This document shows, in pieces, positions 43,563 to 51,004 of a DNA stretch of 64,000 nucleotides. Numbering within the stretch: the stretch's first letter is position 1; each line of letters starts with the position of its first letter. Source of the DNA: Botryobacter ruber (GTDB lineage: Bacteria; Bacteroidota; Bacteroidia; Cytophagales; Hymenobacteraceae); assembly GCF_003347595.2 (NCBI RefSeq), contig NZ_QCZK02000055.1:124001-188000 (forward strand). Direction: 5' to 3'. The notes under the pieces were generated by a model, which was given only the letters and a program-made list of their open reading frames with translations, was not told the DNA's origin and ran no database searches. Position numbers and translations under genes: made by a program.

Positions 43563-44603
43563 TTATTCTGCTGATGTATCTTCCAGCGCTGCAGCTACTT
43601 TTTCCGGTTCGCCTTTCACAATGGCCCTGATTTTAGCTTCTATTTCATCCATCAGTTCCGGGTTGTCGAGCAGTATCTGTTTCACGCCGTCGCGGCCCTG
43701 GCCCAGTTTGCTGCCGTTGTACGAGAACCAGGATCCTGATTTCTGCACTACTTCCAGTTCCACGCCCAGGTCCAGGATCTCGCCTACTTTGGAGATACCT
43801 TCGCCATACATGATATCAAACTCCACCACCTTAAACGGAGGTGCTACCTTGTTTTTTACCACTTTTACACGCGTACGGTTACCGGTAATATTGTCAGCGC
43901 CCTCTTTAATCTGGCCAATGCGGCGAATATCGAGGCGTACGGAAGCATAGAACTTCAGGGCATTACCACCTGTGGTTGTTTCCGGGTTACCGAACATCAC
44001 ACCGATCTTCTCGCGCAGCTGGTTGATGAAGATACAGCAGCAGCCGGTTTTGTTGATGGTACCGGTCAGCTTACGGAGCGCCTGTGACATCAAACGAGCC
44101 TGCAAGCCCATTTTGCTGTCGCCCATGTCGCCTTCCAGTTCGCCTTTCGGCACCAGTGCAGCAACAGAGTCAATTACAATGATGTCGATAGCACCGGAGC
44201 GGATCAGGTGATCGGCAATTTCTAAAGCCTGCTCGCCGTTGTCGGGCTGCGAAATGAGCAGGTTCTCTGTATCGATTCCGAGTTTCTCGGCATATATTTT
44301 ATCAAAAGCATGCTCCGCATCGATAAAAGCGGCCAGGCCGCCGGCACGCTGTGCCTCTGCAATGGCATGCATGGTAAGCGTGGTTTTACCAGACGATTCA
44401 GGACCGTAGATTTCCACTATACGGCCACGCGGCAAACCGCCTATGCCCAGCGCAATATCGAGCCCAAGCGAACCTGTAGAGATGGCAGGAACGTCTTCTA
44501 CTTTGTTGTCGCTCAACTTCATTACGGTGCCTTTCCCGTAGGTTTTATCAAGCTTGTCTATTGTCAGCTGCAGGGCTTTTAGTTTTTCGTTGCTTACACT
44601 CAT
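43563..44603 (-). CDS. recA: Recombinase RecA
   Basis: Strand-exchange ATPase, 346 residues from ATG 44603 (MSVSNEKLKALQLTIDKLDK); the longer frame adds unconserved residues. Walker A GPESSGKTTL, VIDSVAALVPKGELEGDMGD, the L2-region NQLREKIGVMFGNPETTTGG and ALKFYASVRLDIRR are all intact. I see no obvious SOS box in the upstream AT-rich sequence. Confidence 0.97.
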   Translation of the reverse strand: MSVSNEKLKALQLTIDKLDKTYGKGTVMKLSDNKVEDVPAISTGSLGLDIALGIGGLPRGRIVEIYGPESSGKTTLTMHAIAEAQRAGGLAAFIDAEHAFDKIYAEKLGIDTENLLISQPDNGEQALEIADHLIRSGAIDIIVIDSVAALVPKGELEGDMGDSKMGLQARLMSQALRKLTGTINKTGCCCIFINQLREKIGVMFGNPETTTGGNALKFYASVRLDIRRIGQIKEGADNITGNRTRVKVVKNKVAPPFKVVEFDIMYGEGISKVGEILDLGVELEVVQKSGSWFSYNGSKLGQGRDGVKQILLDNPELMDEIEAKIRAIVKGEPEKVAAALEDTSAE

Positions 44604-45017
44604 GTGTGAATTATTATTTGCTTTAGAATGATGTGAAATTACTAATTTGGTACGAATAAACAAAAAAGAAAATGGTTTATTTGCTAATTATTTTAGTCTT
44701 TTTTGCTTGCTTTACTATAACACCTGCCGCGCGCTTTTTGTCCCATCTTTTGTAATAATTTATAAAGTAATTTCAAGGTAAAATAGCTGTTGCTGAAGCG
44801 GTAGCAGGTGTTGCGCGCAAAGCTGCCTGTTTGAGAGGTTGATGAGCCGGAGGCGGCAAAAAAAATGATTTGCTAAAAATATTGGAAATTGCGTGAAGCT
44901 GCGCCGGATGTATCTCCGCCAGTCAGGAGCAGCGGCTGTGGTGGCTGCTGCAGCAGACCCGAAGGAGCAGCAATGGCTTGCAGTTGGAGCAAAACGGGAG
45001 GTAAAAACGGCAAAACC
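44604..45017. other. 414-bp intergenic region between recA and a GNAT gene
   Basis: The recA-proximal half is AT-rich and should contain its promoter. The distal part holds a dispersed repeat at 44924-44965. No gene supported. Confidence 0.55.
44924..44965 (+). repeat. Dispersed GTGGTGGC repeat near the GNAT gene end
   Basis: AGGAGCAGCGGCTGTGGTGG then CTGCTGCAGCAGACCC; full-length match of the family with a GCTGCTGCAG variant like that in hoxUY. Confidence 0.8.
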
Positions 45018-45650
45018 TCAGGCTTCGACTTCGGCCTGGGTCAGCTTTTTTTGTTTCTGCTTCAGCTCGAAATCTTCGCGGGTCATGCCGTAGTAGCTCA
45101 GGTCGAGCAGCTCTTCGGAATCGGCTCCTTTGTAGTCGCTGCGCAGGATGCCTTCTTTGATAAAACCGCAGGCTTCGGCCAGTTCCCCGATAAAAGCATT
45201 GGCATTGGTACACCGGATATAGACCTTGTTCAGCACCAGCGTGTTGAAGGCAAAGGCCACAATGGCTTCCAGGGCCTGCTGCGCATGGGTTTTGTTGGTG
45301 GCCCAGGCTGCAAAGTACATGCCCAGCTCTGCTTTTGGAATTTTGTAGTCGAGGTTTTTAAGACTAATATCGCCGATGTACTTCTCCTGGTCCTTCAGCC
45401 AAACCCCAAACTCGAACACCTTGCGGTTGTCCCAGTCGGCACGCAGTTGCTGCACCATGTTCCGGGCATCTTCCAGGGTGCGTACCTGCACCGGGCGGGT
45501 GCTGAAAGCCGGAACCATCATCGGCATGTTCTCTGAAAGCAGTTGCATAAAATCATTCTCGTCTCCCTGCTGGTAGGGCCGCAAAATAAGGTGCCTTGTT
45601 TCGAGACGTTCTTCAAACGAATCGGGAAGAGAGTTGTACAGGTAGCTCAT
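45018..45650 (-). CDS. GNAT-family N-acetyltransferase
   Basis: 210 residues resembling the RimJ/RimL-type acetyltransferase_3 family: LETRHLILRPYQQGDENDFM at the N-terminus, AELGMYFAAWATNKTHAQQA at the CoA-binding loop, and NAFIGELAEACGFIKEGILR near the end. Substrate unknown. It is not obviously in an operon. Confidence 0.85.
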   Translation of the reverse strand: MSYLYNSLPDSFEERLETRHLILRPYQQGDENDFMQLLSENMPMMVPAFSTRPVQVRTLEDARNMVQQLRADWDNRKVFEFGVWLKDQEKYIGDISLKNLDYKIPKAELGMYFAAWATNKTHAQQALEAIVAFAFNTLVLNKVYIRCTNANAFIGELAEACGFIKEGILRSDYKGADSEELLDLSYYGMTREDFELKQKQKKLTQAEVEA

Positions 45651-45911
45651 AGGATAGCACGGTTAAAGGTGAATGAATAGGTTCAGGTGCTCCAGGGTGC
45701 GGTAGTGCAGCAGGTTAATCTGTAATAATTTATACGAAATCAGGGCGAAAATGTATATCGTGTAAAGGATAACAAACCAACCCCCTCTGCTGCTTAGCCG
45801 TTTACCTGATACTGCAACAGGTATCGGAGTGGTGGAAGGAGGCTTCGGCCTGGCACTGCTACTTTAGGAAGCAACTGGATCATATTCATCAATTTACATC
45901 AAAATATAACT

Positions 45912-46775
45912 ATGAGCAAACGACTTGAAGGAAAAGTAGCCATTGTAACGGGTGGCGCAACAGGCATTGGCGAGGCCATCTGTAAAAAATTTGCCAGCGA
46001 AGGCGCTAAGGTAGTGGTAACGGGTTTCCCGGAAGACCCGGTGGACGAGGTAGTGCAGGAAATAACCAAAGCCGGCGGCACTGCAGTAGCTTTTGCAGCC
46101 GACATTTCTATGGAAGTGAATGCAAAGCGGTGCGTGGAGTTGGCCGTGAGTAAATATGGTAAGTTGGACATCCTGGTAAACAATGCAGGGGTTTTCCCGG
46201 AGGTAAACACGCTGGCAGACTATACCGAGGCTGCTTTTGAGTACATGCTGAAGAACAACGTGAAAACGGCTTTCCAGATGTCGAAGGCGGCGCTGCCGGA
46301 GTTGCAGAAGACCAAAGGAAACATCGTATCGGCGGGCTCGGAGGCGGGCATGATCGGTATTGCCCAGAATGCTCCTTACGGCGGCACGAAAGGCTTTATC
46401 CATGCTTTTATGAAAGGGCTGGCGGTGGAGCAGGCACAGTTCGGCGTTCGCTGCAACATTGTAGGCCCGGGCCCCATCGATACCGCCTGGACCCACAGCA
46501 GCACCGGCCCCATGGACAAGAAGATGGTAAAGACCATGAAATCGGCCACGCCAATGGGCAGAAGGGGCACACCGGAGGAAGTAGCCAACGTGTACCTGTT
46601 CCTGGCTTCGGACGAGGCGTCGTATGTAACGGGGGCGCTTTACATGGTTGATGGCGGCATAACGGTTGCCAAGGGACCTGTAGGCGAGCAGGCAGATTCC
46701 GATATGAAAGACGAGCCGGAGGGAGAATTAAACCTGAAGCATTCGAAAGAAGGACATACTTCCATCAGGCGGTAG
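45912..46775 (+). CDS. Short-chain dehydrogenase/reductase (SDR)
   Basis: 287 residues with a Rossmann fold: GGATGIGEAICKKFA (cofactor motif), NNAGVFPEV, and the active-site Tyr-x3-Lys in APYGGTKGF. Catalytic Ser is seen in VSAGSEAGM. After the usual C-terminus (ASYVTGALYMVDGGITVAKG) there is a polar tail of about 30 residues. It is probably a classical NAD(P)-dependent alcohol/ketone dehydrogenase of unknown substrate. ATG 45912 is followed by normal family residues. Confidence 0.9.
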   Translation: MSKRLEGKVAIVTGGATGIGEAICKKFASEGAKVVVTGFPEDPVDEVVQEITKAGGTAVAFAADISMEVNAKRCVELAVSKYGKLDILVNNAGVFPEVNTLADYTEAAFEYMLKNNVKTAFQMSKAALPELQKTKGNIVSAGSEAGMIGIAQNAPYGGTKGFIHAFMKGLAVEQAQFGVRCNIVGPGPIDTAWTHSSTGPMDKKMVKTMKSATPMGRRGTPEEVANVYLFLASDEASYVTGALYMVDGGITVAKGPVGEQADSDMKDEPEGELNLKHSKEGHTSIRR

Positions 46776-46785
46776 ATAATTAAAG

Positions 46786-46824
46786 CCAAAACGCCAGCGG
46801 TCACTAAGGTCGCTGGCGTTTTGC
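46786..46824. terminator. Bidirectional terminator between SDR and the next, convergent gene
   Basis: AAAACGCCAGCG / CGCTGGCGTTTT stem with an 11-nt loop. Confidence 0.92.
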
Positions 46825-46828
46825 TTGT

Positions 46829-46850
46829 ATGCTGTGGTGGCTGCTTCAGG
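46829..46850 (+). repeat. Partial GTGGTGGC repeat overlapping a gene end
   Basis: TATGCTGTGGTGGCTGCTTC is a truncated copy that supplies the stop codon region of the minus-strand gene ending at 46846. Confidence 0.5.
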
Positions 46851-47274
46851 CATTCAGGAAGGGGTAGCTGTGCTGGTACGGGCTGCCCAGTTGCTGCTGC
46901 TCCATCATGATGGTGAGCGTGTGGGCTGTTTCGTTAAAAAACTCCAGCCGGCGCATGAGCATTTCCTTCTGCAGCACAGTGCCTTCGCCTGTCTTCATGT
47001 ACGCTCTTTTGTTTTCCAGCACCTTGTGCATCACATCCATTACCTGTTGCTCGTTTTGCAGAAACCACTGCCGGAACTCGTCGAGGGCTCTTACTCCAGG
47101 AGCAGCGCCTTTAAATTCCAGCCCATGCTGGCGAAGCACATCGGCCAGCAGGTTTACCTCGATGGGTACGGTGGTTTGGTAAGGCATGGTGCGGATTTCG
47201 AGTTTGCTGTTGAAGGCCCCGCTGATGGCATTTAAATTATCTTTAAAGCGAAAGAATAAAGCAGCCGCTTCCAT
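46846..47274 (-). CDS. Hypothetical protein, helical
   Basis: 142 residues from ATG 47274 (MEAAALFFRFKDNLNAISGA); an upstream in-frame start adds an unlikely hydrophobic stretch. The sequence is mostly helical with Met/Glu/Arg-rich C-terminal helices (LRRLEFF, TIMMEQQQ). I recognise no domain. It converges with the SDR gene across a terminator and diverges from the DUF2267 gene. Confidence 0.6.
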   Translation of the reverse strand: MEAAALFFRFKDNLNAISGAFNSKLEIRTMPYQTTVPIEVNLLADVLRQHGLEFKGAAPGVRALDEFRQWFLQNEQQVMDVMHKVLENKRAYMKTGEGTVLQKEMLMRRLEFFNETAHTLTIMMEQQQLGSPYQHSYPFLNA

Positions 47275-47546
47275 AGGTTCTCTTGTTTTGGTATTGCTGA
47301 ATAAGATGGTGCAAAATAACACCAATTTAAGATAGTTACCAATTTATCCTTCGGAGATGGCTGTAAAAGCCGGAGAATGGCTTCAGACAGTTCTCGTAAT
47401 GCTGGTTTGCGGCCTGAAATATTGCTTCCGGCGTTGTAAATGACCGTACCTGCGGCTTTACCTTCATTAGCCGTAACTCTATGTTTCTGACTTCGTTACT
47501 TTTAAAAAGATTAATTATTGTCAATCAAGGAAAGGAGGATATGTCT

Positions 47547-47969
47547 ATGAATTTTGATAATTATCAGAAAGAGGCTAAAACATGGCTGCACGAGCTGTGC
47601 CATTACCTGGGAATTGAGGATGAGCAAAAAGCGGCCAGGATTTTCAGAGCGGTACTGCATGCCATCCGCGACAGGATACAGGCAGGTGAGGCCATTCACT
47701 TTGCGGCGCAGCTCCCCGTCATCTGGAAAGGTATTTATTTCGACGGCTTCAGATTAAAGGCAGAGCCTGTCAACATCCGGCACGAGCTGGACTGGCTGGA
47801 GTTTATTCGGTCGCAGGATGCTTTTGCTGCACAAGAAGATTTTCCGACCGTAGACCATGCCTACTATGCCTTCCACGACGTGATGGTTTTCCTGCGCGAT
47901 CATATTTCGGAGGGGCAGTACAACCAGATCACGCATGCGCTCCACTCCGAAATTATGGTGCCTGCGTAG
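47547..47969 (+). CDS. DUF2267-domain protein
   Basis: 140 residues. Start ATG 47547 is chosen because GGAGG at 47534-47538 is 8 bp before it; ATG 47541 is too close. The DUF2267 pattern is clear: WLHELCHYLGIEDEQKAARI, FRAVLHAIRDRI, EAIHFAAQLPVIWKGIYFDG and the C-terminal DHISEGQYNQITHAL. These small helical proteins are common and uncharacterised; some are linked to stress. Confidence 0.85.
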   Translation: MNFDNYQKEAKTWLHELCHYLGIEDEQKAARIFRAVLHAIRDRIQAGEAIHFAAQLPVIWKGIYFDGFRLKAEPVNIRHELDWLEFIRSQDAFAAQEDFPTVDHAYYAFHDVMVFLRDHISEGQYNQITHALHSEIMVPA

Positions 47970-47994
47970 GCTGTTTCGTTTACTACTGAATAAA

Positions 47995-48030
47995 GGAGAG
48001 GTTGTCTGCGGGAAGAGAGCCTCTTTTTTT
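47995..48030 (+). terminator. Weak terminator after DUF2267 gene
   Basis: A short GAGAGG / CCTCTT pairing is followed by TTTTTTT. The stem is short, so confidence is low. Confidence 0.35.
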
Positions 48031-48043
48031 ATGTTGCTAGTGA

Positions 48044-48078
48044 TGTGCAGAGGCTGTGGTGGCAGGGGCAGCAGAGCG
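48044..48078 (+). repeat. Dispersed GTGGTGGC repeat, left arm of an inverted pair
   Basis: GTGCAGAGGCTGTGGTGGCA then GGGGCAGCAGAGCGTTTT. It faces an inverted copy at 48099-48140, giving a REPIN-like doublet with a 20-bp spacer. Confidence 0.75.
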
Positions 48079-48098
48079 TTTTCTGACGCTGAAGCGTT

Positions 48099-48140
48099 AT
48101 TTTATTCTGCACCCACAGTCACCATTGCCGCTGCTCCTTA
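48099..48140 (-). repeat. Dispersed repeat, right arm of the inverted pair
   Basis: The reverse strand reads TAAGGAGCAGCGGCAATGGT, then GACTGTGGGTGCAGAATAAA. Related to the copy at 10066-10104. A further partial copy follows at 48143-48160 (GGGTGTGGTGGCTGAA). Confidence 0.7.
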
Positions 48141-48165
48141 GTGAAGGGTGTGGTGGCTGAAATGG

Positions 48166-48555
48166 CTATTGTTCATACAACTCTATCGGCAGGTCGTCGG
48201 GGTCGCGGAAGAAGGTGAATCTCTTTGAGGTAAAAGCATCGATGCGGACAGGTTCAGTTTCGATGTTAAACCTGGCTAACTCTTTTACTGCCACTTCAAT
48301 GTCGGCTACGCTAAAAGCGATGTGGCGGAGTCCGGTGGCTTCGGGCTGTGTAGGGCGAGGCCGTGGCTCTGGAAAAGAGAAAAGCTCTATCAGGTACTGC
48401 CCATTCAGTGCCAGGTCCAGTTTGTAGGACTGCCTTTCCGCCCGGTATACCTCCTGCACAACCTCAAAGCCAAGTAGCTGTGTGTAGAAGTGTTTCGACT
48501 TTTCGTAATCGGAGCAAATGATGGCGATGTGGTGGAGGGAGTGGAGGAGTGGCAT
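48166..48555 (-). CDS. VOC-family protein (glyoxalase/bleomycin-resistance fold)
   Basis: 129 residues with two beta-alpha-beta3 units. It has SLHHIAIICSDYEKSKHFYT (metal His), a GLRHIAFSV centre, and the C-terminal FFRDPDDLPIELYEQ (metal Glu). Closest in pattern to the GloA2/YaeR-type subgroup; the substrate is unknown. It lies 10 bp after the moxR gene and is probably cotranscribed. Confidence 0.85.
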   Translation of the reverse strand: MPLLHSLHHIAIICSDYEKSKHFYTQLLGFEVVQEVYRAERQSYKLDLALNGQYLIELFSFPEPRPRPTQPEATGLRHIAFSVADIEVAVKELARFNIETEPVRIDAFTSKRFTFFRDPDDLPIELYEQ

Positions 48556-48565
48556 TTTATCAACT

Positions 48566-49531
48566 TTACAGCATCGCCTGAATCATCCGCTCCACCGTTA
48601 CCCCATCAGCTTCCGCTTTAAAGTTGCGGACTACGCGGTGGCGCAGGATAGGCAGCGCGACGGCCTGAACGTCTTCGATGTCGGGGGAATATTTGCCGTT
48701 GAGGATGGCGTTGCATTTGGCGCCTACAATCAGGTGCTGCGAAGCACGCGGACCGGCTCCCCATTCCAGGTACTGGTTGGCCTGGTCAGATGCCAGCGAG
48801 GTGTTGGGGCGCGTTTTGTGCACCAGCTTCACCGCATACTCCACCACGTTGTCTACCACCGGCACACGCCGCACCAGTTGCTGGAAAGCCAGGATGTCGT
48901 CGGCGTGCAGGATCTTATTCAGGTGGTGGCGTACTGCGCCGGTCGTGTTCTTTACAATCTGCAGCTCCGATTCGTAGCTCGGGTAGCCCAGCGTGATATT
49001 GAACATGAAACGGTCGAGCTGCGCTTCGGGCAGCGGGTAGGTACCTTCCTGCTCTATCGGGTTTTGGGTGGCCAGCACGAAGAAGGGCTTGGGCAGCTCG
49101 TAGCGTTTGCCGGCAACCGTTACCGAGTGCTCCTGCATGGCCTCGAGCAGGGCGGCCTGGGTTTTTGGTGGCGTACGGTTAATCTCGTCGGCCAGTACGA
49201 TGTTGGCGAAGATAGGTCCGGTTACAAACTTAAAGTTCCGCTCCTTGTCCAGCGTTTCGGCGCCCACAATATCCGAAGGCATCAGGTCCGGGGTAAACTG
49301 TACCCGGTTAAACGACATGTCCAGGGCGGAGGAAATGGTCTGGATGAGCAGGGTTTTGGCCAGCCCCGGAACACCCACCAGCAGGCAGTGCCCCTGACAA
49401 AAAACGGCTGTAAGTACCAGCCTGACTACCTCTTCCTGGCCTACAATAACTTTTGAAATTTCGGATGTAAGCTCCCGGTAGGAGTGGTAGAGCGCATCGG
49501 CGGCTTCTTTGTCAGAGGTGAACTGCTTCAT
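48566..49531 (-). CDS. MoxR-family AAA+ ATPase
   Basis: 321-residue chaperone-like ATPase: Walker A VGVPGLAKTLLI, Walker B VLADEINRTPPKTQAALLEA, sensor 1 FVLATQNPIEQEGTYPLPEA, and the C-terminal lid. MoxR proteins usually work with DUF58/VWA proteins, which are not next to it here. It lies 10 bp after the SurA-like gene, in a run of envelope folding genes. Confidence 0.93.
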   Translation of the reverse strand: MKQFTSDKEAADALYHSYRELTSEISKVIVGQEEVVRLVLTAVFCQGHCLLVGVPGLAKTLLIQTISSALDMSFNRVQFTPDLMPSDIVGAETLDKERNFKFVTGPIFANIVLADEINRTPPKTQAALLEAMQEHSVTVAGKRYELPKPFFVLATQNPIEQEGTYPLPEAQLDRFMFNITLGYPSYESELQIVKNTTGAVRHHLNKILHADDILAFQQLVRRVPVVDNVVEYAVKLVHKTRPNTSLASDQANQYLEWGAGPRASQHLIVGAKCNAILNGKYSPDIEDVQAVALPILRHRVVRNFKAEADGVTVERMIQAML

Positions 49532-49540
49532 GGGGCGTTG

Positions 49541-50911
49541 TCAGTTTATCAGTTCGAGTATCTTACAGTTCTGATACTCCGGATCAATTTCGATAAATAC
49601 GGTATTGATATTCTTTTTAAACCAGGCTTCAACAGCTTTATTTTTCTTTTCCTGTAACGCTGCTTCCGCAATTTTGGGGTAATCGTCCTGCAGGTTCGCC
49701 AGGTGTGGCGGCGTTTTGGACTTCAGGTAAATAATACGTGCTGCTTCCTTGCCGTCAGGTGTACGGAAAGCAACTGGTTTGGATACTTCGCCTACCTTCA
49801 TGGTATCAATCACAAAGAAAATAGCCGGATCCACCTGGTCCATTGGGAAGTACGTGTTATACGTGGCCCGGTTGGTAATCATGCCGCCATTATCTTTTGT
49901 ATTGGTATCGTCGGAAAATTCTTTGGCTGCCTTCGCAAAGGTCATGCTGTCGTTTACGATCAGGGCCCGGATGCTATCAAGTTCGGCAATGGCTTCGGCA
50001 ACATCAACAGAAGAAGTGGCAGGCTTGATAAGGATGTGGCGCGAGTTAAACTCCTGCGCCTTGCGCTCGATCAGCTGGATCAGGTGAAAACCAAACTGCG
50101 ACTCCACCACATTCGAAATCTGACCAGGCTCCAGTTTCAGCGCTGCGTTTGCATATTCAGGCACCAGCTCGTTCTTTTTCATAAAGCCGATCTCACCGCC
50201 GCTTTGGGCTGACCCAAGGTCTTCGGAGAATTCCTTAGCTAAGGTGGCAAAGTCTTCGCCGGCCACAATGCGCTCGCGTATTTCTTCAAGCTTCTGGCGG
50301 GCAGCGGCTTTTTGCTGGCGGCTCACCTCTGCATACTTCACGATCTGGCCCAACTGTACCTCGGTAGAGAAGTAAGGCAGGCTGTCGCGCGGAATCTGGT
50401 TAAAATAGGTACGGATTTCGCGGGGGGTAACGGTAACCTTCTGCGTAATTTCTCCCTGCATTTTTTCAGCCACCATCATTTCGCGTGTCGACTTGCGCAG
50501 GTCGTCTTTTATCTGTTTGATGCTTTTGCCAAAATACTGCTCAATCCGTTCGATACCACCTACCTGTGCGGCCTGCTGCTCAATGCGCCTGTTCAGGTTG
50601 CTGGTTACCTGTGCTTCTTCAACTACTACCGAGTCGATCTCGGCACGGGCCAGCAGGAACTTGTCCTGCACCATCGACTCCAGTATCTGGCACTTGAGCT
50701 CCGGGTTTGGCTGTTGTTTGGTCTGGGCCAGGTACTGTAAATAAGCAAACTCCAGGTCGGAGCGCAGGATAATGTGGTTATCTATTTTGGCAATAATCCC
50801 GTCTACTTGCCTTTGCACAGGCGCCTGTGCAAAAGCGGTAACAGCCAGTAAGCAGCAGTACACTGCCAGGGCTGTTTTAACTAAAAAACTATTTTTTTTC
50901 AAGGTATTCAT
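49541..50911 (-). CDS. SurA-like periplasmic peptidyl-prolyl isomerase
   Basis: 456 residues from ATG 50911, which gives a signal peptide (MNTLKKNSFLVKTALAVYCC...AFAQ). A SurA N-terminal helical domain (VDGIIAKIDNHIILRSDLEF) is followed by two parvulin domains (about 175-275 and 280-390; FATLAKEFSEDLGSAQSGGE, FAKAAKEFSDDTNTKDNGGM). It folds outer-membrane proteins. It sits between a second isomerase and moxR, all in one direction. Confidence 0.92.
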   Translation of the reverse strand: MNTLKKNSFLVKTALAVYCCLLAVTAFAQAPVQRQVDGIIAKIDNHIILRSDLEFAYLQYLAQTKQQPNPELKCQILESMVQDKFLLARAEIDSVVVEEAQVTSNLNRRIEQQAAQVGGIERIEQYFGKSIKQIKDDLRKSTREMMVAEKMQGEITQKVTVTPREIRTYFNQIPRDSLPYFSTEVQLGQIVKYAEVSRQQKAAARQKLEEIRERIVAGEDFATLAKEFSEDLGSAQSGGEIGFMKKNELVPEYANAALKLEPGQISNVVESQFGFHLIQLIERKAQEFNSRHILIKPATSSVDVAEAIAELDSIRALIVNDSMTFAKAAKEFSDDTNTKDNGGMITNRATYNTYFPMDQVDPAIFFVIDTMKVGEVSKPVAFRTPDGKEAARIIYLKSKTPPHLANLQDDYPKIAEAALQEKKNKAVEAWFKKNINTVFIEIDPEYQNCKILELIN

Positions 50912-51004
50912 GGTTTGCTTTGATACGGTTCCGGAAGAAGCGCACAAATTACTGTTTTATTCTGATATAATCCGTTTCCTGAACCGGAACCGGTGTCAGC
51001 AGTT

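Noticed and set aside
45660..45850. A minus-strand open frame ending at 45663 (tail ALISYKLLQINLLHYRTL) with a hydrophobic helix
   Set aside because: No ATG, GTG or TTG lies in frame after the preceding stop, and no ribosome binding site is seen. At best it is a remnant gene.
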